A stretch of DNA of 64,000 nt. Origin: an uncultured Paracoccaceae bacterium (GTDB lineage: Bacteria > Pseudomonadota > Alphaproteobacteria > Rhodobacterales > Rhodobacteraceae). Under the pieces are notes generated by a model. The model made no database searches, was not told where the DNA came from, and was given only the letters and a program-made list of their open reading frames with translations. This document shows positions 25,053-34,065 of this stretch, piece by piece. Location of the stretch: the NCBI GenBank assembly GCA_947500005.1, contig CANMQJ010000005.1:1-64000 (forward strand). The letters run 5' to 3'. The position numbers and the translations under genes are program-made. Position 1 is the stretch's first letter; every line of letters begins with the position of its first letter.

Positions 25053-26159
25053 ATGAAACAGACATTCACGCGACTTGGGCTGGTTTCCGGCCTGATGATG
25101 GCCACGGCTCTTCCGGTACTGGCCCAGGACGACCCTGTGGCCGCGGCCCAGGCGAATATCGACGCCTATTCGGGAATCCCCGAATTCACCGCGCCGGGCG
25201 AGCCTTTCGACGCGCGCGCCTGCATGGAGGGAAAGTCGATCCTGACCGTGCCCGCCTCCAGCGCGATCCCCTTCGTCAAGACCATCGCCGATCACAAGGA
25301 CGCGCTGGCCGAGAGCCTTGGCTTCGAACATGCCCAATGGGAGAACCAGGGCAACCCCACCCAGTGGATTCAGGGCATCGAATATGCCGGCAACAACGGC
25401 TTCGACCTGGTGTCGCTGCTGGCCGGGGCCGATCCGCGCTTTTTCGAGCCGCAGGTCAAGGCGGCGCAGGAGAAGGGCGTCAAGGTCGTTACCTCGCACC
25501 TGACCGGGCTGGAACTCGACGCGCCCGCCGGGGTCGATGCCAATACCGCCATCGACTACAAGCAGGCGGGCAAGTTGATGGCGGACTGGACCATCGCGCA
25601 GACCGGCGCGAAGACCAACGCGCTCATCATCGTGTCGAACGAGGCGCTGTCTACCGACAGCCTGACCGACGGTCTGACCGAGGCCTTCGCCAAGTGCCCC
25701 GATTGCGCCTACGAGATCGTCAATGTGCCGATCGTCGACTGGGCCACGCGCATCCAGCCCACGGTGCAGGGCAAGTTGCAGGCCAATCCCGACATCAACT
25801 ACGTCATCCCGATCTATGACAGCATGTCCACCTTCGTGACCCCGGCCATCGCCATCTCGGGCAAGCGCGACAGCGTCAAGGTCGCGACCTTCAACGGCAC
25901 GCCCTTCGTGCTCGACCTGATCCGCGAAGGCACGGTGGAGATGGATATCGGAGAGAACCTCGACTGGATCGCCCATGCGATGCTGGATGCCGAGATGCGC
26001 CTGCTGTGCGGAATGGAGCCCATCGTCGACAGCAAGGTGCCGCTGCGCGTTTTCTCGGCCGACAATATCGACGAGGTCGGCAACCCGGCCGAGGCGTCCA
26101 AGGGCTATGGCGACGCCTATGTCCCCGGCTACCGTGCGCTTTGGATGCTGGACGAGTGA
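25053..26159 (+). CDS. Sugar-type ABC transporter substrate-binding protein
   Basis: This 368-residue periplasmic binding protein is of the RbsB-like class (Peripla_BP_4 fold). The signal peptide covers residues 1 to about 24 (LGLVSGLMMATALPVLAQ). The mature domain has FVKTIADHKDALAESLGFEH, the NPTQWIQGIEYA strand and LIIVSNEALSTDSLTDG, typical of class I periplasmic proteins. GGGAG precedes ATG 25053. Its final bases overlap the ATPase start. Lying within a hyu operon, it probably captures a hydantoin, ureide or related heterocycle rather than a sugar; this is inferred. Confidence 0.85.
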   Translation: MKQTFTRLGLVSGLMMATALPVLAQDDPVAAAQANIDAYSGIPEFTAPGEPFDARACMEGKSILTVPASSAIPFVKTIADHKDALAESLGFEHAQWENQGNPTQWIQGIEYAGNNGFDLVSLLAGADPRFFEPQVKAAQEKGVKVVTSHLTGLELDAPAGVDANTAIDYKQAGKLMADWTIAQTGAKTNALIIVSNEALSTDSLTDGLTEAFAKCPDCAYEIVNVPIVDWATRIQPTVQGKLQANPDINYVIPIYDSMSTFVTPAIAISGKRDSVKVATFNGTPFVLDLIREGTVEMDIGENLDWIAHAMLDAEMRLLCGMEPIVDSKVPLRVFSADNIDEVGNPAEASKGYGDAYVPGYRALWMLDE

Positions 26160-27688
26160 CCACGCCGACGGCCCCGCGGCTACAACTCCGCGGATTGACC
26201 AAGACCTTCGGAGGGGCCCGCGCGCTGGATCGCGCGGACCTCACCCTGATGCCGGGCGAGGTGCACGGGCTTCTGGGCTCCAACGGCTCGGGCAAGTCGA
26301 CGCTTATCAAGATCCTGTCGGGGTTCCATGCGCCCGACGCCGGAACCCTGCAGATCGACGGGCGCGACGTGCCGCTGCCGATGCCGCTGGGCCGCAGCGA
26401 GTCACATGGGCTGGCCTTCGTGCACCAGAACCTCGGGCTGCTGGCCGAAGCGACGGTTCTGGAAAACCTGATCGCGGGCGATCACGAGCGCTTGAACCCC
26501 TGGTGGATCAACTGGAGCGCCGAGGCCGCGCGCGCGCGCGTTCTATTCGAGGAGCATCACCTCGAACTGGCGCCGCAGCAGACCGTGGCCGACCTGTCGC
26601 CCGTGCAGCGCGCGCAATTGGCCATCGTGCGAGCCGCCGACCGGGTGCAGGAACACCGCAGCCACGGCACGCCGGGTACGCTGGTTCTGGACGAGCCGAC
26701 ACCGTTCCTCCCGCAGGAGGACGTGCGCGAATTGTTCGCCCTGATCCGGCGGCTGACTGCGCGGGGCGTGTCGATCATCTTCGTGAGCCATGACATCGAC
26801 GAGGTGCGCGAGGTCACCGATCGCTCGACCGTGCTGCGCGACGGCAAGGTGATCGGCACTTTCGAGACCGGCACCACCAGCCGTGCCGAGCTGGTCGAGG
26901 CCATCGTCGGGCGCGCCGTGACGGCAGATCGCCGTGTGGGCGCGCTCCGCCCCGCCGCGCCGGTGGCCAAAGTCACCGGGTTGAGCGGTGCGATCCTGAA
27001 GGATGTAGCGCTGTCGGTGCGGCCGGGCGAGATCCTGGGGCTGACGGGACTGATCGGCGCAGGCCATGACGAGGTGCCGATGCTGATCGCGGGCGCGCGT
27101 CCGGCATCAACGGGCCAACTGACCTTGAACGGGCAGGCCCATGACCTGGCGCGAATGACCCCCGCCCAAAGCATCGCGGCGGGCATCGCCCTGATCCCCG
27201 CCGACCGCCAGACCGCCGGCATCGCGCCCGATCTGAGCCTGACCGAGAACGCGACCCTGCCACTGCTGCGTGACAGCCTGGCGATCAACCATCGCCGCAA
27301 CCGGGACACCACCGCCGATCTGATGCGCCGGTTCAGCGTCAAGGCAACCTCGCCGGACCAGCCCGCATCGGAGTTGTCGGGCGGCAACCAGCAGAAGCTG
27401 GTGCTGGGCAAATGGCTGCAACTCGGCCCCCGGCTGGTCCTTCTGGACGAGCCGACCCAGGGCATCGACGTGGGCGCGCGGCAGGAGATCTACGACCACC
27501 TGCTGGCGGTTTGCGCGGCGGGCGGCGCGGTGATCTGCGCGACCTCGGAATTCGAACAGCTGGAAATCATCGCGCACCGGGTCCTGGTCTTCGACCGGGG
27601 CCGGATCAAGGCGGAATTGGAAGGGGCCGACGTCACCAAGGCGTCCATTGCCAAGGCCTGCTATGAAACGGCGGAAGAGCATGCATAA
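26156..27688 (+). CDS. ABC transporter tandem ATPase (RbsA-like)
   Basis: This 510-residue protein carries two fused nucleotide-binding domains. The first has Walker A GSNGSGKST, a degenerate signature (LSPVQRAQL) and LDEPTPF. The second has a modified Walker A (GLIGAGHDE), signature LSGGNQQK and LDEPTQGIDVG. This asymmetry is normal for RbsA/MglA-type ATPases. GTG 26156 overlaps the stop of the binding-protein gene (GTGA), so this start is chosen over an ATG-less upstream extension lying inside that gene. It powers import with the permease that follows. Confidence 0.9.
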   Translation: MTTPTAPRLQLRGLTKTFGGARALDRADLTLMPGEVHGLLGSNGSGKSTLIKILSGFHAPDAGTLQIDGRDVPLPMPLGRSESHGLAFVHQNLGLLAEATVLENLIAGDHERLNPWWINWSAEAARARVLFEEHHLELAPQQTVADLSPVQRAQLAIVRAADRVQEHRSHGTPGTLVLDEPTPFLPQEDVRELFALIRRLTARGVSIIFVSHDIDEVREVTDRSTVLRDGKVIGTFETGTTSRAELVEAIVGRAVTADRRVGALRPAAPVAKVTGLSGAILKDVALSVRPGEILGLTGLIGAGHDEVPMLIAGARPASTGQLTLNGQAHDLARMTPAQSIAAGIALIPADRQTAGIAPDLSLTENATLPLLRDSLAINHRRNRDTTADLMRRFSVKATSPDQPASELSGGNQQKLVLGKWLQLGPRLVLLDEPTQGIDVGARQEIYDHLLAVCAAGGAVICATSEFEQLEIIAHRVLVFDRGRIKAELEGADVTKASIAKACYETAEEHA

Positions 27689-28643
27689 GAGCGATCTGAG
27701 CTATCAACTGGAACGGTTCGGCCTGGTCATCGTCTGGCTGGCCTTCATCGCGCTGTTCGGTGCGATGCGGCCCGATACCTTCCTGACCTGGTCCAACTTC
27801 TCGACCATCTTCGGCTCCGAGGCGGTGCTGGTGATCGTGACCCTGGGGCTGGTGATCCCGCTGACGGCAGGGGATTTCGACCTCTCCATCGCGCAGATCC
27901 TGACGCTGGTGTCCATGACGGTGGCGATCCTGGATGCGCGGATGGATCTGCCGCTGGCGCTGGCCCTGCCCATCGGTCTGGCCATCGGCGCGTTGGTGGG
28001 GCTGATCAACGGGGCGATCACGCTCTATTTCCGGGTGCATTCGTTGATCGTGACGCTGGGCGTGGGCACTTTCCTGCATGGCATCACCCTGTGGATCGGC
28101 AACTCGCAAACCATTTCCGGCGTGTCCCCGATGCTGATGGAATGGGTCATCATCCAGCGCGTCCTGGGCGTGCCCATCGCCTTCTACTACGCCATCGGCC
28201 TCGCCGTCGCGATCTGGTACATGTTGAGCTATACCGCCTTCGGTCAGCAATTGCTGTTCACCGGCCGGGGCCGCGAGGTGGGGCGCCTGACCGGGGTGGC
28301 GGTGGACCGTGTCCGGCTGACCGCCTTCGTGCTCTCGGGCACGCTGGGAGCTTTTGCCGGCATCCTCTATACCGGCACCACCGGGTCGGCCAATCCCAGT
28401 TCGGGCACCTTCCTTCTGCTGCCCGCCTTTGCCGCGGCTTTTCTCGGGGCGACCTGCATAAAACCGGGCCGGTTCAACCCATGGGGGTCGGTGATCGCGG
28501 TATATTTCCTGGTCACGGGCATCAACGGGCTGTCGGTGCTGGGCTTTCGGACCTTCGTGCAGGACCTGTTCTATGGCGGGGCGCTGGTTCTCGCGGTGAT
28601 GATCTCGCAGGTGGTTTCGGGTCGCAAGGATCGCGGGCTGTGA
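27681..28643 (+). CDS. ABC transporter permease (RbsC-like)
   Basis: This 320-residue membrane protein has about nine hydrophobic segments. It carries the BPD_transp_2 signature region LGLVIPLTAGDFDLSIAQIL, the GLINGAITLYFRVHSLIVTL segment and the cytoplasmic loop TGRGREVGRLTGVAVDRVRL. ATG 27681 overlaps the end of the ATPase gene by 8 bases and has GGAAGAG upstream; in-frame ATGs further upstream lie within the ATPase. Only one permease gene is present, so it presumably forms a homodimer. Confidence 0.9.
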   Translation: MHKSDLSYQLERFGLVIVWLAFIALFGAMRPDTFLTWSNFSTIFGSEAVLVIVTLGLVIPLTAGDFDLSIAQILTLVSMTVAILDARMDLPLALALPIGLAIGALVGLINGAITLYFRVHSLIVTLGVGTFLHGITLWIGNSQTISGVSPMLMEWVIIQRVLGVPIAFYYAIGLAVAIWYMLSYTAFGQQLLFTGRGREVGRLTGVAVDRVRLTAFVLSGTLGAFAGILYTGTTGSANPSSGTFLLLPAFAAAFLGATCIKPGRFNPWGSVIAVYFLVTGINGLSVLGFRTFVQDLFYGGALVLAVMISQVVSGRKDRGL

Positions 28644-29914
28644 GCGGCCTCGCGAAAGCCCGCGGAAGCAAAGCCCCCCGCGTCGATCACGCGCGCCTGT
28701 GGTCGCGGCACATGGAACTGGCCCGGATCGGCAGGGTCGAGCAGACCGGCAATTGCCGACTGGCACTGTCGGACGAGGACGCCGCCGCCCGCGACCTTTT
28801 CGCCGTGTGGTGCCGCGCTGCCGGGCTGAGCCTGCAATCGGACCGTGCGGGTAACATGTTCGCCCTGCGCCCGGGCCGCGACCCATCGCGCGCAGTGGTG
28901 ACTGCTGGAAGCCATCTCGACACCCAGCCGCATGGCGGGCGGTTCGACGGTATCTCGGGCGTACTGGCCGCGCTTGAGGCCGTCGAAGCGCTCAATGATG
29001 CCGGGATCGAGACCGAGGCGCCATTGGCCATCATCAACTGGACCAACGAGGAGGGCGTGCGCTTCGCCCCCGGGCTTCTGGGGTCGTCCTGGTTCGCGGG
29101 GCGGATCGCCGACTCCGCGCTGGACGACATTCGCGCGCCCGATGGCGCGCGCTTTGCCGACGAAGCCGCGCGCATCGGCTGGCGCGGCGGGATGCGGCCG
29201 ACGGACCTGGAGATCGACTCGTTCTTCGAACTGCATATCGAACAGGGGCCGATCCTCGAAGATGCCGGGGCGCAGGTGGGCGTGGTGACGTCGGTGCAGG
29301 GCTTGCGCTGGCTGGACGTGGCGATCATCGGGCGGGACGGTCATGCCGGAACCACCCCGCTGGACGCACGCCAAGACGCGCTGTTAGCCGCGGGGGCGGT
29401 GCTGGTGGCGCTGCGGCGCACCGGGCTGGCCGCCGGGCCAGAAGCGCGGGTCAGTGTCGGGCGGCTGGCCACCGCCACGGACGGTCCCTCGACCATCGCC
29501 GGCCACGCCGACCTGGTTATCGACATACGTCACCCCGACGCGGCTGCGCTGGACCGTCTGGCCGAGGCCTGTTCCGATGCGTGCCGTGCGGCTGCTGCCG
29601 AGTATGGCTGCACCGCCGAGGTCTCCGAGAGGTTCGCCCTGCCTCCGCAACAGTTCGATCCCGAATGCGTGAACCTGGTCGAGGAGGCTGCCAAGTCCCT
29701 TGGACTGAATTACCTGCGGTTGCCCAGCGGCGCGTTACACGACGCCGCAAATATCGCCACGCTGGCACCGACCGCGATGATCTTCGTGCCGTGCCGCGAC
29801 GGGGTCAGCCACAACGTCCAGGAATATGCCGCCCCCGAGGATCTGGCCGCCGGCGCGGATGTTCTTTTACAGGCGATACTGGCCCGAGCCGGGATCGTGG
29901 GCTCGGCGGATTGA
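28640..29914 (+). CDS. hyuC: Zn-dependent amidohydrolase, HyuC/allantoate amidohydrolase type
   Basis: This 424-residue M20-family amidase is related to N-carbamoyl-L-amino-acid hydrolase and allantoate amidohydrolase. Metal ligands can be placed in SHLDTQPHGGRFDG (His and Asp), NWTNEEGVRFAP (Glu), ELHIEQGP (His) and the final CRDGVSHNVQE (His). HAGTTPLDAR is the dimerisation-domain motif. GTG 28640 overlaps the permease stop (GTGA). It probably removes the carbamoyl or ureido group after HyuAB opens the ring, giving an amino acid. Allantoate or another ureide remains possible as substrate. Confidence 0.85.
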   Translation: MSGLAKARGSKAPRVDHARLWSRHMELARIGRVEQTGNCRLALSDEDAAARDLFAVWCRAAGLSLQSDRAGNMFALRPGRDPSRAVVTAGSHLDTQPHGGRFDGISGVLAALEAVEALNDAGIETEAPLAIINWTNEEGVRFAPGLLGSSWFAGRIADSALDDIRAPDGARFADEAARIGWRGGMRPTDLEIDSFFELHIEQGPILEDAGAQVGVVTSVQGLRWLDVAIIGRDGHAGTTPLDARQDALLAAGAVLVALRRTGLAAGPEARVSVGRLATATDGPSTIAGHADLVIDIRHPDAAALDRLAEACSDACRAAAAEYGCTAEVSERFALPPQQFDPECVNLVEEAAKSLGLNYLRLPSGALHDAANIATLAPTAMIFVPCRDGVSHNVQEYAAPEDLAAGADVLLQAILARAGIVGSAD

Positions 29915-29978
29915 AGGGCGCGGGAAGCGCATCTCGGGGTCTTGTCAGGCGGGCAGGGCAGCCGCGTAGCGTCGGAAC

Positions 29979-30075
29979 ATGACCAGACTTGACCCGTTCA
30001 AGGGCTTTCACAGTAGCCCGGAATGTGGAGGACCTGCTGCACGAGCGTGGCATCAACGTGAGCCATGAACCCGCA
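29979..30075 (+). pseudogene. IS6-family transposase, 5' remnant with internal deletion
   Basis: MTRLDPFKGFHSSPE, the start of an IS6-group transposase, is followed after a deletion and frame change by RNVEDLLHERGINVSHEPAR, which matches residues 33-52 of the intact copy at 295-1002. The rest is missing. Confidence 0.65.
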
Positions 30076-30094
30076 CGAAATGTAACGAAGCACT

Positions 30095-30292
30095 ATGGGA
30101 CAAGTTCGTCACGGGAGCGCCACGGCCACGCACGCCCTCCGAGCAGCAATACAGCGATCTCAGGCTTCAACCGCGGCGCTGGGCCAGGAACTCGGCATCA
30201 ATCCCAAGGCCGTCGCGAAGTGGCGGAGGCGGCAGCCCATCGTGGATCGGAAGACCGGCCCGAGAGAGCCACGCTCGACCGTTCTCAGCGAG
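30095..30292 (+). pseudogene. IS481-family transposase, N-terminal fragment
   Basis: The frame reads MGQVRHGSATATHALRAAIQ, then RSQASTAALGQELGINPKAV, AKWRRRQPIVDRKTGPREPR and STVLSE. This is the conserved N-terminal helix-turn-helix of IS481 transposases. It breaks off at about 30292, where the LysR gene on the other strand begins to be readable; the LysR stop codon lies inside the IS481 sequence. Confidence 0.75.
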
Positions 30293-31231
30293 CAGGGACG
30301 AGGTGCGGGAATACATTGAAAAGTTTGCCCTCGGCGGCGATCAGGTGGGTCTTGATCGTGTCTGCGAAGGCGCGCATCAGCGGGTCTGACATGGCGCTGA
30401 CGTCATGTATCAGTCCCAGTGGCGTTTTCGGGGCGAAGCCCTGCACGGGAAGCGCGCTGATGCGGCCGGATCGCACGGCATCGCGCATCATGAACAATGG
30501 CAGATATGACAGGTAGTTGGTCGTCTCCAGCAGGGACAGCAGCAAGCTGACCGAGGCCGAGGCCACCACCAGCTCGACTCCTTCGACACCGAACTCGAAG
30601 AGATCGGTCTTCATTTCCGAGGTGATCACACTGTTCGGGGAATGGTCTATCCAGCCGGCAGAGGCCAAGTCTTCGGCCGTGACATCGGGTTTGCGGAGCA
30701 GGGGATGATCCGCACGGCAGAACAGCGCTTTCTGGGACAGGATCAGCTTCTCGGTCCGCAAGGACGGCGCATTCAGCGTCGCGTTCATCGGACCTAGCGC
30801 CAGGTCGAGCTGCCGTCGCAGGACAAGGTCCCGGACCTCGTCAAAGAATCCCGCGACGAACTCGAAAGCCACATCGGGATACCGGGCGGTGAAATCGCGC
30901 ACCACATCGCTGGCAAGCGTTTCCAGGAAGAATGGTGGGGCGCCCAGCCGGATACGCCCGCGGAGGCCGCGTTGCCGATCGGCGATCGCCTGTTCCGCTT
31001 CATTCGCGGAAGCCTGGATCAGTCGCCCCTGCTGTGCCAGCGTTTCCCAAGCGGTGTTGCCAGAGCCGGCCTGCGTTGGCTGAGCAGCGGTGCGCCGAGC
31101 CGCTTTTCCAGCAACCCGATCATCTTGCTGAGCGCCGGCTGGGTGACGTTCAGCTCGTGCGCTGCCTCGGTAAAGCTCGCCTTGTCGACGATCACGGCGA
31201 GTTGGACAAGGTGGCGCGGGTCGATCTGCAT
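30285..31231 (-). pseudogene. LysR-family regulator with a frameshift
   Basis: The N-terminal helix-turn-helix (MQIDPRHLVQLAVIVDKASF, TEAAHELNVTQPALSKMIGL) is in one frame from 31231. The effector domain (VRDFTARYPDVAFEFVAGFF… to FPHLVPAR) is in another, ending at 30285. A run of CCC at 31046-31048 (GGG on the coding strand) appears to have lost one base; restoring it joins the frames through LGETLAQQGRLIQ. Its C-terminus is also fused to IS481 sequence. It lies divergent from the TRAP subunit genes and would have regulated them. Sequencing error cannot be excluded. Confidence 0.75.
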
Positions 31232-31317
31232 GTCGTCAGGTTATGGATACGTGTCAAAGGATCATTTGCCGTAATAGTAAAGGCAGCCTCATAGTAGGAT
31301 CAATGCGAAAGGAGCCG

Positions 31318-31785
31318 ATGATACCCACTGCCTCTGCCCTTCGATCCCGAGCTGTGGCCGCGCTTGAGTGGCTGGCTTTTCTTCTGGGAGCGATCCTGGT
31401 TGGATTGACGGTCTGGGACGTGGTCGGGCGCTACGGGTTTAACCGACCCCTCTTCGGGGCGACCGAAATGATTCAATGGATCATGGGAGCCTTCGTTTTC
31501 TGCGGCCCGGGGCTTGCAAGCGCGCGGGACGCGCACGTGGCGGTCGACCTGATCTCGCCGCGTCTGGCACGTCGTTTTCCGCGGGCGATGGCTTGGGTGA
31601 TCGGGCTCTTCACCGCTGCGGGTCTCGCGGTGATCGCCTAGCAACTGGCGCGTATGGGGTTGGATGCTGCCCTACGCGGCAAGCAATCGCTGGTACTGGA
31701 GTTCGCCGTGGCGGTGCCATTGTTCATCTATTCCATGCTTTGCGCGCTTGCCACCGCTCTGCACCTGACCGGTCCCGTGCGATGA
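31318..31785 (+). pseudogene. dctQ: TRAP transporter DctQ-like subunit with premature stop
   Basis: The DctQ signature is present (WDVVGRYGFNRPLFGATEMI, QWIMGAFVFCGPGLASARDA). A TAG at 31639-31641 interrupts the frame after GLAVIA; the reading then continues in the same frame as QLARMGLDAALRGKQSLVLE to a TGA at 31783-31785. The lost residue is plausibly Trp (TGG to TAG). AAAGGAG precedes ATG 31318. The real end overlaps the start of the DctM gene (ATGA). It is broken, or a sequencing error. Confidence 0.8.
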
Positions 31786-33090
31786 TCGGGCCGGTGCTTG
31801 TCCTGTTCTTGATCCTTGGCCTCTGCTTTATCGGCGTGCGGATCGGCTCTGCTACGCTGGTGGTGGCGGGTCTTGCGGTGGCTCTGATCCGTGGCACGGG
31901 GGCGGCGATGACCCTGATCGGCCAGGAGGTCGAAAGCATTGCGACCTCCTATCCGCTGGCGGTCGTGCCGCTGTTCCTGTTGATGGGGGTTTTTGTCCAC
32001 CGGGCGGAACAGCCACACGGGAATGAGCCGGCAACTCTATGATGCGGCTTATGCGATCATCGGGCAGGTGCGTGGCGGGCTTGCCAACGCGACAGTGATC
32101 GGCTGCGGCGGATTTGCGGCCCTCTCGGGATCGTCCGTGGCGTCGGCGCTGACGATGGGCAAGGTCAGCCTGACCGAGATGGAACGCCACGATTATGACC
32201 CGCGCCTCTCGACAGGCGTTGTGGCGGCTGGCGGTACCTTGGGTATCCTGATCCCGCCATCCACCGGCTTTGTCATCTACGCGATCCTGACCGAACAAAG
32301 CATCGGGCGGCTGTTTCTGGCTGGCGTCTTTCCAGGACTTCTGCTGTTGCTGGCCTTCATCCTGATGATCACCGTGCTATGCTGGATCAGGCCAGCTTTC
32401 GGTCCCGCAGGCCCCTCGACGACGCTGACCGAGAAGCGCCGCGCGCTGGCCGGGGCCGTGCCGATCCTGACGGTCATCCTGCTGACGATCGGTGGCATCT
32501 ATGCCGGCTTCTTCTCGCCGACCGAGGCGGCGGGCGTCGGTGCTGGTTTCGTCATCCTTTACGGCATCATCATTGGCCGCATGACTTTCGCCTCGTTCTG
32601 GGCCGCCGCCAAGGACAGCATCGTGACAACCGCGACGGTCATGCTGATCCTGATCGCCGCGCACATGATCAATCCGTTCCTGGGCCTGAGCCATGTTCCC
32701 ACGGCTGTGGGCGAGTTTCTTGCCGCCTTGAACCTGGGCGTGATTGGCACGCTGGTAGCGATCCTCTTCGTCTACATGGTGCTGGGCTGCTTCCTGGAAG
32801 GCTTTGCCATGCTGGTGCTGACCTTGCCCATTTTCTTCCCGGTCATCCTGCAACTGGGGATCGATCCGATCTGGTTCGGTGTACTGGTGGTGCTGACGCT
32901 GGAAATGGGACTGATTTCGCCGCCGGTGGGGATCAACGTATTCATCGTGAAATCAGTAGCCCCCAATGTGCCGCTGGGCCAGATCTTTCGCGGTGTCCTG
33001 CCTTTTTGGTTCGCGATGATCGTCACGTTGTCGATCTTGATTGCCTTTCCGCAGATCAGTCTGCTCTTGCCAGACACGATGTTCAACTGA
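31782..33090 (+). pseudogene. dctM: TRAP transporter DctM-like subunit with frameshift
   Basis: The first part, from ATG 31782 (MIGPVLVLFLILGLCFIGVR to LLMGVFVHRA), and the second (MSRQLYDAAYAIIGQVRGGL onward to the stop at 33090) are in different frames. The switch lies at about 31998-32030. The two frames together give a complete DctM with LSGSSVASALTMG, GTLGILIPPSTGFVIYAI and the C-terminal FPQISLLLPD. No dctP gene accompanies it here. As written, the transporter is not made as one protein. Confidence 0.8.
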
Positions 33091-33101
33091 AGGAGGATCC
33101 G

Positions 33102-34058
33102 ATGCCCGAACGCAATTTCGACGTCGCGCATCTGGGACATGTCGAGGTCTTCACTGACCGCTTCGAGGAGTCGCTCGACTTCTTCACGCGCGTCTATGGC
33201 CTCAAGCTGTCGGGCCAGGACGAAACCAGCGCTTACCTGCGGGCCTGGGAGGATTACGAGTTTCATTCGCTGAAGCTGACGCGCCACCACACGACCGGAG
33301 TTGGTCACATCGGGTACCGCGTGTCCTCGCCCGAGGCATTGGAGCGGCGGGTCGCGGCGATTGATGCGTCGGGCTACAAGACGCATGGCTGGATCGACGG
33401 AGATATGGGGCATGGCCGGGCGTTCCGGTTCGAAGACCCGTTCGGCCATGTGTTCGAACTCTACTGGGATACCAATCGGTATGTTCCGGATGAGGCCGAC
33501 CGCCCCGCGCTCAAGAACATGGCCAGCAGGTTTCATGCGCAGGGCGCCTGTCCGCGCAGGCTCGACCACCTCAACCTGCTCGCCGAGGATGTGACCGAGT
33601 TCAAGCGTTTCATGGAAACCTGCCGGGGCAGTCGCGTCACCGAGTACATCCAGCTGGACGACGGTCGGCTTGGGGGCTGCTGGTTCACGGTCAACAACAA
33701 GACCTACGATCTTGCCTGCACCGAGGAACATGGTGGCGGGCAGGGGCGTCTGCATCACGACACCTATGCCACGGACCAGCGCGAAGATATCCTGCGCGCC
33801 GCCGACATCTTTCTGGAAAACGGCATCCATATCGAGACGGGCCCCCACAAGCATGCGATCCAAGGGACGTTCTTCCTCTATGTATGGGAACCGGCGGGCA
33901 ACCGGGTCGAGCTGGCCAACGCCGGCGCGCGACTGATCCTCGCCCCCGACTGGGAACCGGTCTGCTGGACCGAGACCGACCGCAAGAAGGGGCAGGCCTG
34001 GGGGCTCAAGACGATCGAGACGTTCCACACCCACGGCACGCCGTCGGCCCGGACGTAA
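33102..34058 (+). CDS. VOC-family extradiol ring-cleavage dioxygenase (catechol 2,3-dioxygenase-like)
   Basis: This 318-residue type I extradiol dioxygenase is built from two vicinal-oxygen-chelate modules, about residues 8-125 and 148-280. The Fe(II) ligands are predicted as His in RRLDHLNLL, His in GRLHHDTYA and Glu in NRVELANAG. It should open an aromatic diol or triol ring next to the hydroxyls. ATG 33102 has AAGGAGG 6 bases upstream; the long open frame before it lies inside the DctM gene. It converges with the GalD/GalC/GalB-like genes, whose substrates are ring-cleavage products, so it is the likely source of their substrate. Confidence 0.85.
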   Translation: MPERNFDVAHLGHVEVFTDRFEESLDFFTRVYGLKLSGQDETSAYLRAWEDYEFHSLKLTRHHTTGVGHIGYRVSSPEALERRVAAIDASGYKTHGWIDGDMGHGRAFRFEDPFGHVFELYWDTNRYVPDEADRPALKNMASRFHAQGACPRRLDHLNLLAEDVTEFKRFMETCRGSRVTEYIQLDDGRLGGCWFTVNNKTYDLACTEEHGGGQGRLHHDTYATDQREDILRAADIFLENGIHIETGPHKHAIQGTFFLYVWEPAGNRVELANAGARLILAPDWEPVCWTETDRKKGQAWGLKTIETFHTHGTPSART

Positions 34059-34065
34059 CTGGGGC

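Noticed and set aside
23404..25065. 553-codon minus-strand open frame opposite hyuB
   Set aside because: It lies wholly antisense to a recognised gene, has no domain similarity, and long antisense frames are expected at this GC content.
27633..28886. 417-codon minus-strand open frame opposite the permease
   Set aside because: It is His/Gln/Arg-rich nonsense-like translation antisense to a clear membrane protein gene.
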